20,369 bases of DNA from Planctomycetota bacterium (lineage in GTDB: Bacteria > Planctomycetota > Planctomycetia > Planctomycetales > Planctomycetaceae): NCBI GenBank assembly GCA_003669575.1, contig QWOR01000050.1, positions 1 through 20,369 of the forward strand. The letters run 5' to 3'. Below, in pieces: positions 14,773 through 20,369 of this stretch. The notes under the pieces were generated by a model. That model saw only the letters and a list, made by a program, of their open reading frames with translations. It had not been told where the DNA came from and ran no database searches. Position numbers and translations under genes: made by a program. Position 1 is the stretch's first letter, and each line of letters begins with the position of its first letter.

Positions 14773-15480
14773 ATGCGAACTCTGACGCGAGCTGAGGTCC
14801 GAAGCGTCGATCACCGGGCGATGACCGAATACGGCATCCCCGGGGTCGTGCTGATGGAGAATGCTGGGCGCGGTTGTGCGGAGTTGATTGACCGTGACTG
14901 GCCACCGGGGACGGCGGTCATCTGCTGCGGCAAAGGCAATAACGGGGGCGATGGGTTTGTCATCGCCCGGTATCTGGAAAAGGCGGGTTGGAGCGTCCGC
15001 GTCCGGCTGGTTCATCCGCCCGATCAGACGACAGGGGACGCAGCGGTGTTCCTGCAATCTGTCATGAAAGCGGGGGCCGACGTGCGAGTCATTTGTGACC
15101 CTTCGGGCGGCTCAACGGGGGCATTGGCGATCAACTGGTCTAACTTTACGAGCGAGCTGAAGTCTGCTGACCTGATTGTCGACGCCTTGCTGGGGACGGG
15201 TTTGAGTGGCGAGGTGAAATCGCCCTACGCCGAAATCATCGAGGCGATCAACGCCGCGGGGAGTCTGGTCCTGGCGGTCGATTTGCCCTCGGGGCTCGAC
15301 TGTAACACAGGCATGCCACTGGGGCACTGTGTTCGTGCGACTCGGACAGCCACGATGGTCGCCCGGAAAATCGGCTTCGATGTCCCGGAGAGTGTCGAGT
15401 ACACCGGACCAGTCGATGTCATCGATATTGGACTGCCGCTGGCTCAGGTCCAGATCTGGGAGGCAGAGACGCCGCAGTGA
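14773..15480 (+). CDS. nnrE: NAD(P)H-hydrate epimerase (YjeF N-domain)
   Basis: A 235-residue stand-alone YjeF_N domain protein. It interconverts the R and S forms of hydrated NADH and NADPH so that the dehydratase NnrD can restore the cofactors. The conserved blocks are all visible: VLMENAGRG, CGKGNNGGDGF (53-63, counted from the first ATG), VDALLGTGLSG and VDLPSGLDCNTG, ending in IDIGLP. In many bacteria this domain is fused to the NnrD dehydratase domain; here the chain ends after the epimerase domain and no dehydratase is adjacent. The start is set by the GGAGG spacing. The gene is monocistronic, diverging from the DUF1501 pair and converging with a secreted-protein gene. Confidence 0.93.
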   Translation: MRTLTRAEVRSVDHRAMTEYGIPGVVLMENAGRGCAELIDRDWPPGTAVICCGKGNNGGDGFVIARYLEKAGWSVRVRLVHPPDQTTGDAAVFLQSVMKAGADVRVICDPSGGSTGALAINWSNFTSELKSADLIVDALLGTGLSGEVKSPYAEIIEAINAAGSLVLAVDLPSGLDCNTGMPLGHCVRATRTATMVARKIGFDVPESVEYTGPVDVIDIGLPLAQVQIWEAETPQ

Positions 15481-15493
15481 AGGGACTCGATAC

Positions 15494-15513
15494 GGCTCCC
15501 GTTTGAGGGAGCC
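15494..15513. terminator. Hairpin between convergent nnrE and secreted-protein genes
   Basis: A perfect 7-bp stem GGCTCCC (15494-15500) and GGGAGCC (15507-15513) with a 6-nt loop, 13 bp after the nnrE stop in a 66-bp convergent gap. It lacks a T run on the plus strand. It may serve both genes. Confidence 0.5.
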
Positions 15514-15546
15514 CCCGGTCAGACAGGACTCTTGCTGATTCTGGAT

Positions 15547-16353
15547 CTACTTTGAGGTCAGCAACCGCCGCTGGTAGTCACGGAACGAGACCCATACGGC
15601 TTCCTTGGACTTCATCCGGCTTTCCCATTGTGTGATATGGCGCTTGTCGGTCGCCTGCAGCTCCCAGCTGAACTGGTGCTCGGCCTGCAAGTGGAGGTTC
15701 CCTTCCGAACGGGCCTTGAGTTCCACGGTCAGCGGGATGCGTTTGCGATTACGCAGTGCGGCGTTCACAGCCAGACGCGGTTCAGGCAGCAATGACTCGG
15801 GGTGGAGGATGTGATTTAAACGCGCTGCCCAGTCGGCGTATGCCAGATACTTCATGGCGTCTTCGGGATTCGGGCTCGCACCTGTTTTGACCATGTAGTC
15901 AATCTGGTCACTGTTCATCCGCAGTCGCTGGTCTTTGGCGTCGAATCGCTCTTCAAACTTTGGCCCCAGCTGGAACGACAGCGCGGCTGCTTCCTTCTTG
16001 GCGGCGTCTGAACCATCGCGCTGCAGACCAGCCAGAAACTCATGGGCCTTGGCGTCGGACGATTTGAGGAACTGATTCAGCTCGGTGATGGACAGTTCTG
16101 CAGCCCGGTAGTTGCCGTCCAGAAGGACAAACCGGTCGTTCATCGGCTCGTAAATGACGACTTCGCCGACATCTTCCATGTAGTCGTAGACTTTCCCGGC
16201 ATGAAAGAGAGTCAAACTGTAGGCAAATGGTCGCCAGTTCCCGCTCGGCTCTTTACGGGAGACAGTAGTTCGCACTCGCATCTCTTGAGCTGAGAGGGTG
16301 TTACAGCAGTTTGCGCCGATAACCAGGATGAGCAACAGCAGGGAACGAACCAT
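15547..16353 (-). CDS. Secreted protein of unknown function
   Basis: A 268-residue protein with a clear signal peptide (MVRSLLLLILVIGANCC..LSA, likely cut before QE). The mature part begins MRVRTTVSRKEP and contains a beta-rich stretch about an FHAGKVYDYMEDVGEVVIYEP segment. An alpha-helical middle follows, with several Lys/Glu-rich helices, and a beta-rich C-terminus ends FRDYQRRLL. I do not recognise a family; the style matches uncharacterised planctomycetal exported proteins. No catalytic motif, Cys pair in the mature region or membrane helix is visible. I chose ATG 16353 because GGAGG (16362-16366) is 8 nt upstream. An ATG five codons earlier overlaps that Shine-Dalgarno and has none of its own. 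Confidence 0.78.
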   Translation of the reverse strand: MVRSLLLLILVIGANCCNTLSAQEMRVRTTVSRKEPSGNWRPFAYSLTLFHAGKVYDYMEDVGEVVIYEPMNDRFVLLDGNYRAAELSITELNQFLKSSDAKAHEFLAGLQRDGSDAAKKEAAALSFQLGPKFEERFDAKDQRLRMNSDQIDYMVKTGASPNPEDAMKYLAYADWAARLNHILHPESLLPEPRLAVNAALRNRKRIPLTVELKARSEGNLHLQAEHQFSWELQATDKRHITQWESRMKSKEAVWVSFRDYQRRLLTSK

Positions 16354-16379
16354 AAGAGAGACCTCCATGTCTCAATCCG

Positions 16380-16395
16380 GGCAATCGAGATTGCC
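16380..16395. promoter_or_regulatory. Palindromic site upstream of the secreted-protein gene
   Basis: A perfect dyad GGCAATC-GA-GATTGCC, 26 bp upstream of the ATG at 16353. The 2-nt spacer is too tight for a stable RNA loop, so a dimeric repressor or activator site is the better reading. No protein is assigned. Confidence 0.35.
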
Positions 16396-16610
16396 TGATG
16401 CATTGGTGAGATTCCGAATCCGCAAGATGTGACAGTTGTGCGGAAAGAAGCGATGGAATCCCGAGGTGGGATATGGAAGATAGACCCGTTGGAAAGCCTT
16501 GTTCAATACTGGTTCCGAGAATCTGGTCAATCCTCACCTTGATCTTCTCGATTTTCACGCAGAGAATTACGAAATCGGCAGAATGTGCGGCTATTGGCGG
16601 CCACTTCGCC
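16396..16610. other. Non-coding stretch before the SDR gene
   Basis: 215 bp with no supported gene. The SDR reading frame is open from 16473 with a passable GAGG (16463-16466) 6 nt upstream. However, the 46 codons before 16611 have weaker GC preference at third positions and encode an unfamilial hydrophobic/Cys sequence. I treat it as untranslated, with moderate doubt. Confidence 0.45.
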
Positions 16611-17663
16611 ATGGCTAACACCGGAGAGTACGCTCTTCGAGATTCCCTGCGGCCAGAGGATTGGTCCGATTTCATCCCCGCGTGGCGACTCCCTGGATGG
16701 AGTCGTTCTGGCAAGTTCCTTGTTCCCGACGGATCCGACGTGTCGAAACGACTTGACGGAAAAGTAGCAGTGGTCACCGGTGTGAGCGACCGGGGGATCG
16801 GTGGTGCCATTGCCGAGCGACTGGCCGATGACGGTGCGGCCGTCACGATACTCTGGATGGAGAGGCCTGATCGGCTGATTCACCGTCTGGAAAGGCGCGG
16901 CCACTCCTTCGTGGAAGCCCGCTGCGATGTGAAGAGCACTCCGTCAATCAAGGCTGCAGTCGACGCCTGCATGTCTGAGTTTGGTCAGGTGGACATTCTC
17001 GTGAATAACGCGGGGATTGAAGATGTCCACAATTTCGAGGACGGTACCGACGACGTCTGGGAAAACCTGCTCGATGTCAACCTGCTGGGCACGATGCGGA
17101 TGACTCGGAGTGTGTTGCCCTACCTGACCGAGCCGGAAGGCGTGATCGTCAATATCTCGTCGGTGCTGGGCATGGCGGGCTGTACGGGCTTCGGAGCCTA
17201 CTCTGCAACGAAGGCGGGCCTGATTGGCCTGACCCAGTCGCTGGCAGCGGAACTCGCTCCGCGTCGGATGCGTTGTGTCGGAGTCGCTCCGGCCCTCGTC
17301 TTCACGCCGATGATGCAGAGGCATCTGTCGAACGGCGATACCTCGATGGAGGAGAGCCTGAACCAGTCGCATCCGCTTGGCGTTGGTGCCGCCCGGGATG
17401 TGGCCTCAGCTGTGGCTTTTCTGGCCTCGCCAGAGGCCCGCTGGATCACGGGGACGACTCTGCCGCTGGGCTGGATGCCCAGCTTTCCGCTGCCTTTTGG
17501 TCAGCCAGATACCGCCGGGCAGGCCTCTTTGCATCAGTCCAGCAAGTCGCCGGCCGAGAAGACCTCGCCGGTCAAGCTGCCCGTCACTGACGCGGCACAC
17601 GCTCCCCGGAAAAAAGAATCGGAAGGTACGATTGAACCTGTGCTGCCAATCGCAGACAGTTAA
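16611..17663 (+). CDS. Short-chain dehydrogenase/reductase (SDR) with atypical termini
   Basis: A 350-residue protein whose core is a classical SDR Rossmann enzyme. It has the cofactor loop TGVSDRGIG, then NNAG, the catalytic Ser in NISSVLG and YSATK with catalytic Tyr and Lys. It should catalyse NAD(P)-dependent oxidation or reduction of a small alcohol or ketone; the substrate is unknown. Oddities: about 45 residues precede the usual start at KRLDGKVAVVTG and contain EDWSDFIPAWRLPGW. The normal DGG near the C-terminus is replaced by PLGWMPSFPLPFG. A Ser/Pro/Lys-rich tail of about 50 residues follows. The start at 16611 has no strong Shine-Dalgarno, and 16473 (396 residues) is the alternative. 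metX lies downstream on the same strand after about 250 bp. Confidence 0.85.
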   Translation: MANTGEYALRDSLRPEDWSDFIPAWRLPGWSRSGKFLVPDGSDVSKRLDGKVAVVTGVSDRGIGGAIAERLADDGAAVTILWMERPDRLIHRLERRGHSFVEARCDVKSTPSIKAAVDACMSEFGQVDILVNNAGIEDVHNFEDGTDDVWENLLDVNLLGTMRMTRSVLPYLTEPEGVIVNISSVLGMAGCTGFGAYSATKAGLIGLTQSLAAELAPRRMRCVGVAPALVFTPMMQRHLSNGDTSMEESLNQSHPLGVGAARDVASAVAFLASPEARWITGTTLPLGWMPSFPLPFGQPDTAGQASLHQSSKSPAEKTSPVKLPVTDAAHAPRKKESEGTIEPVLPIADS

Positions 17664-17916
17664 GGTCCGTGGAGCAGGCCCCGGTGTCTCTCCCTCATCC
17701 ATTCAGTTCCGATGATCTGTCAGTCCCCACGTTAAGCGTGAGCAGTGTCGTGCTTCGCTGGGACGCTGCGCCATCCGCCGAACTGAATTGATGAAGGATG
17801 TGTCCGCTGAGGAGTGGCTGTGCCAGAGTTCGCGCGAAGGCATTTGCCGAGTGCGGAACATCTGTGTTGCCTGCTGCTGAATTTTGCTTGCGCTGAGTGG
17901 ATCGGACCGCATTCCC
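17664..17916 (+). promoter_or_regulatory. metX upstream region with nested inverted repeats
   Basis: 253 bp without a convincing gene. A 9-bp inverted repeat ATTCAGTTC (17701-17709) / GAACTGAAT (17780-17788) encloses GTCCC (17723-17727) / GGGAC (17760-17764). That in turn encloses two small hairpins, CACG-ttaag-CGTG (17728-17740) and AGCA-gtgtcg-TGCT (17741-17754). Together they make a possible multibranched RNA. It does not match the SAM-I, SAM-II or SAH riboswitch consensus as I know them. It could equally end SDR transcription. Confidence 0.35.
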
Positions 17917-19098
17917 ATGCCCGAGTTGCCGAACGAGGCATTGATCGAGGACACCTTCTCCAGCCAGGGGATCACGCAAACCCGGGTGATGGAGTTGTTC
18001 GCGCCGCCCGAGCCGCTGCAATTGGAAAGTGGCAAAACCCTCGGCCCGATTCAGGTGGCTTACGAGACATACGGGACGCTTTCTCCCCGCCGCGACAACG
18101 CGATCTTCATCTGCCACGCGCTCACGGGCGATGCCCATGTCGCTGGGCGTCATGCCTCTGATGATCGCAAACCCGGCTGGTGGGACGGCTTCATCGGCCC
18201 CGGCAAAGGAATCGACACCGACCGCTACTTTGTGATCTGCGCGAACGTGCTGGGCGGTTGTATGGGGACGACCGGTCCCAGTTCGATCGATCCCGATACC
18301 GGCAAGCAGTTTGGCCCGTCGTTTCCATTCCTGACCATTGCGGACATCGTCGGCGTGCATAAAAAGCTCGTCGAGACGTTCGGCATCAAGAAGCTGCTGG
18401 CGGTCGTCGGCGGCAGTCTGGGCGGGATGCAGGTCCTCGAATGGGCGGTTCGCTACCCCGAGAGCCTCAAGTCAGCTGTGGTACTGGCGAGTGGGGCCAA
18501 GCTGAATGCTCAGGGAATCGCCTTCAACGCTGTCGGTCGCCGCGCGATCTATACCGACCCGGCGTTCCGCGACGGCAACTACTACGACGAAACCGAGAAG
18601 CCGCGTTTCGGCCTCGCACTGGCCCGCATGATCGCGCACATCACCTATCTGTCCGAGCAGTCGATCGAACTCAAGTTTGGTCGGCGGCTGCAGAACAGCG
18701 CCGACCTGACCTATGACCTCCGCAAGGAGACCGAGTTTCAGATCGAGAGCTATCTGCACTATCAGGGGAAACGGTTCGTCGAACGCTTCGACGCCAACAG
18801 CTATCTCGTGCTGACGCGGGCGATGGATTACTTCAGCATCGAAACCACGCACGGCCCACTGTCGCAGGCCCTGGGGAAGACAGATGCCCGGTATCTGGTC
18901 GTGTCGTACGACACCGACTGGCTCTTTCCAACCTCACAAAGCAAACAGCTGGTGCATGCCCTGCTCGAAGCGAAACGGCACGTGACCTTCGCCGAATTAC
19001 CCAGCCCGCACGGTCACGATGCATTCCTGATCGATTCGGAGCTGCCGAAGCTGAAGGACCTGATCGTGCCGTTTCTGGCGAACACTTACGACGCCTGA
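17917..19098 (+). CDS. metX: Homoserine O-acyltransferase (MetX family)
   Basis: A 393-residue alpha/beta-hydrolase enzyme of methionine biosynthesis, transferring an acetyl (or succinyl) group from CoA to homoserine in the cytoplasm. The catalytic triad is visible: nucleophile S167 in GGSLGGMQ, D334 in TDWLFP and H367 in PHGHDAFL. Other family blocks are VAYETYG, CHALTGDAHVAG, GWWDGFIGPGKGIDT and NVLGGCMGTTGPSS. The length is normal. I prefer ATG 17917 to a TTG 11 codons upstream, though neither has a strong Shine-Dalgarno. Sequence alone does not settle acetyl versus succinyl specificity. Usual partners (metY sulfhydrylase, metW) are not adjacent. A long hairpin follows the gene. Confidence 0.95.
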   Translation: MPELPNEALIEDTFSSQGITQTRVMELFAPPEPLQLESGKTLGPIQVAYETYGTLSPRRDNAIFICHALTGDAHVAGRHASDDRKPGWWDGFIGPGKGIDTDRYFVICANVLGGCMGTTGPSSIDPDTGKQFGPSFPFLTIADIVGVHKKLVETFGIKKLLAVVGGSLGGMQVLEWAVRYPESLKSAVVLASGAKLNAQGIAFNAVGRRAIYTDPAFRDGNYYDETEKPRFGLALARMIAHITYLSEQSIELKFGRRLQNSADLTYDLRKETEFQIESYLHYQGKRFVERFDANSYLVLTRAMDYFSIETTHGPLSQALGKTDARYLVVSYDTDWLFPTSQSKQLVHALLEAKRHVTFAELPSPHGHDAFLIDSELPKLKDLIVPFLANTYDA

Positions 19099-19255
19099 CC
19101 CGGTGAGCGTCGGACGTGAGTCCGATGGTGCAAGAGACCGAAAAGCAATTGTGGTTAGGGACAGCGGATAAAGGGCCGATTTACTGTACGGTTGATAGCG
19201 ACTGGCGCATGCACATTCACGACAGACTGACGTCTGCCGCTCGCTGAACAAAGAA

Positions 19256-19301
19256 AGCCGAACAGCATGACTCACGTGATCGTGAGTCGATGTGTTCGGC
19301 T
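19256..19301. terminator. Long hairpin between metX and the convergent DUF6807 gene
   Basis: An outer 9-bp stem AGCCGAACA (19256-19264) / TGTTCGGCT (19293-19301) continues, with single-G bulges at 19265 and 19289, into 11 more pairs closing on a TGAT tetraloop at 19277-19280. That gives about 20 bp in all. CTTGTTTG follows on the plus strand. It is 28 bp from the end of the opposing gene, so it probably terminates both. Confidence 0.8.
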
Positions 19302-19328
19302 CTTGTTTGCCCGTTCTGTGCCAGTCAC

Positions 19329-20369
19329 TTAGCGGGGAGATGCCAGGTACTTTTTGTAAGCAGCCCCCGCGGCGTCGGCGTTGCCAGTGTATTCACGGAC
19401 ATGCAGTCCGTATCGCAGGTTGACCGACTTGCCTGGTTCGAGGGTCAGCGGTGCTTCGGGTTCCACTCCATTGGTGTAGGCCTTGTCACCGAACGGGCTC
19501 ACGGAGAACAGGCCATAATCGCGGACATGGTAGCGGGATTTCTTGAATGCGTCGGGATGATCGAAGATTGTCACGGCCAGCTTCCGCTTGCCAACGGGGC
19601 CCGCGTAATCGACCCACAGGCTCGGCTTGCCCCAGCAGTTGGCGGTAGTGGTCAATCCTTCGGCATTGACGACTGGACCACCGCCCGAGTTTTCCCGCAT
19701 GCTGTTAGGCAGGCGGATCCCGAACATGCCTTCCTTGGTGTCATTGAATGTCACCGGCTTCGACACAGCTGTCAGCTCGAAGTCGTAGGCCAGAGTCCGG
19801 TCGGCCAGGATGCGGACATGCGTCGTTTCCTTGAGGAGCGGTGAGTCGTCCTTGTCGAGCCAGTGGTTCACGAGGGTCAGGCTGGCCGATTCCCCCTTGG
19901 CTTCGTTGATCTTGACCGACTCGTTGCGAATGATGCCTTTTTCGGCCCAGAAACGGACATCGTTGACTTCATCGATCGTAAACCAGATCCCCTTGTGGTG
20001 GGGATGGTCGTAGTACAGGGGGGCATTCTTATCGAGTCCGCCCATCGGGGACTTCTGGATCACACGGGTCACCGTGCTGCCCAGTGGAGCCATGTCCCGC
20101 TCATGGACCCAGCCCTTCTTCTCGGGCACGTACAGCCATGGCCGCTTCACTTCGCGGACTTCGACTTCCTCATCGAGTGCCAGCTGTCCCACTTGCTCCT
20201 TGCCATCCACGAGAAGGACCGCTGCCTCGCTGCAGATCAGCACTCGGCTGCCCGGCAGACCCGCCTCGCCGCTCGGCTCTTTGACATCCTTAGCCAGCTG
20301 CTCGATCCCGCCAGCAGCTGTGACTGGATAGAAGAATGGCTTCTTCCATTCCTTTGACGTGTGCAGGAC
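19329..20369 (-). CDS. DUF6807 (PmoA-like) protein with SH3-like insertion, 5' end beyond window
   Basis: 346 residues are visible. The frame is open to the right edge, so the apparent GTG start at 20243 is internal and the real start lies outside. From the edge, KPFFYPV (10-16) is followed by a linker and then about 43-95, which reads like a bacterial SH3 domain (ending in WLYVPEKKGWVHERDM). GSTVTR (97-102), DHPHHKGIWF (121-130) and the rest of the family fold come next, with WVDYAGP and FDHPDAFKKSRYHVRDYGLFSVSPFG near the C-terminus. DUF6807/PmoA is a secreted beta-rich family, common in planctomycetes, of unsettled function; despite the name it is not a methane monooxygenase subunit. In ordinary members KPYFYPV is followed almost at once by the TPVTR segment, so the SH3-like part is an insertion. 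Confidence 0.85.
   Translation of the reverse strand, partial: VLHTSKEWKKPFFYPVTAAGGIEQLAKDVKEPSGEAGLPGSRVLICSEAAVLLVDGKEQVGQLALDEEVEVREVKRPWLYVPEKKGWVHERDMAPLGSTVTRVIQKSPMGGLDKNAPLYYDHPHHKGIWFTIDEVNDVRFWAEKGIIRNESVKINEAKGESASLTLVNHWLDKDDSPLLKETTHVRILADRTLAYDFELTAVSKPVTFNDTKEGMFGIRLPNSMRENSGGGPVVNAEGLTTTANCWGKPSLWVDYAGPVGKRKLAVTIFDHPDAFKKSRYHVRDYGLFSVSPFGDKAYTNGVEPEAPLTLEPGKSVNLRYGLHVREYTGNADAAGAAYKKYLASPR

Noticed and set aside
17664..17916. SAM or SAH riboswitch before metX
   Set aside because: None of the core consensus strings of SAM-I, SAM-II or SAH elements could be found. Only an unclassified set of inverted repeats remains.
17695..18360. A 221-codon minus-strand frame across the metX leader and start
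   Set aside because: It is antisense to metX with no recognisable motif and no start context.
20241..20243. GTG as the start of the DUF6807 gene
   Set aside because: The frame continues open to the window edge and contains the conserved KPFFYPV block upstream, so this GTG is an internal Val codon.
1..20369. CRISPR arrays, tRNA or rRNA genes, insertion sequences, prophage or integrase genes
   Set aside because: I saw no regularly spaced repeats, tRNA-like cloverleaf with proper ends, rRNA signature or transposase/integrase protein. Reading by eye could miss a diverged tRNA.

Overview
The window reads as a piece of a Planctomycetota chromosome, probably Planctomycetales. The call rests on gene content: a DUF1559 protein, two tandem Tat-exported DUF1501 proteins, a DUF6655-type lipoprotein, a DUF6807 (PmoA-like) protein and several secreted proteins of planctomycetal character. 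GC content looks moderately high throughout. I saw no rRNA, tRNA, CRISPR array, transposase, integrase or phage gene. The layout is mostly single genes or two-gene units separated by hairpin terminators.

Left part (1-2.5 kb): the C-terminal part of an RluA-type pseudouridine synthase overlaps by ATGA a fumarylacetoacetate-hydrolase-fold enzyme, followed by a clear terminator. Then come a PilZ-domain protein and a small Cys-containing protein resembling planctomycetal anti-sigma-like proteins.

2.5-4.5 kb, minus strand: a two-gene unit of a secreted two-domain rhodanese and a short PiT-family anion permease. The permease Shine-Dalgarno overlaps the rhodanese stop codon. 4.8-8.7 kb, plus strand: a large exported DUF1559 protein with an unusual long N-terminal region and tandem terminators, then a membrane-anchored double zinc-ribbon protein.

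8.9-11.6 kb: a DinB-fold metalloprotein converges on, and shares a CTAG stop with, a DUF2007/two-helix membrane protein. That gene overlaps an alkyltransferase-like (MGMT-related) gene in which the alkyl-acceptor Cys is replaced by Trp. A DUF6655-type lipoprotein gene diverges from that pair.

11.6-16.4 kb: two tandem DUF1501 Tat substrates on the minus strand, diverging from a stand-alone NAD(P)H-hydrate epimerase (nnrE), which converges with a secreted protein of unknown function. 16.6-20.4 kb: an SDR oxidoreductase with an atypical N-terminal extension, then metX (homoserine O-acyltransferase, methionine synthesis) behind a potentially structured leader and ahead of a very strong hairpin. 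Last is a truncated DUF6807 protein that appears to carry an SH3-like domain inserted in its N-terminal part.

There is no single obvious novel defence or mobile system. The best leads are the SH3 insertion in the DUF6807 protein, the PWWR alkyltransferase-like gene coupled to a membrane protein, the rhodanese-permease unit with its upstream repeats, and the metX leader.
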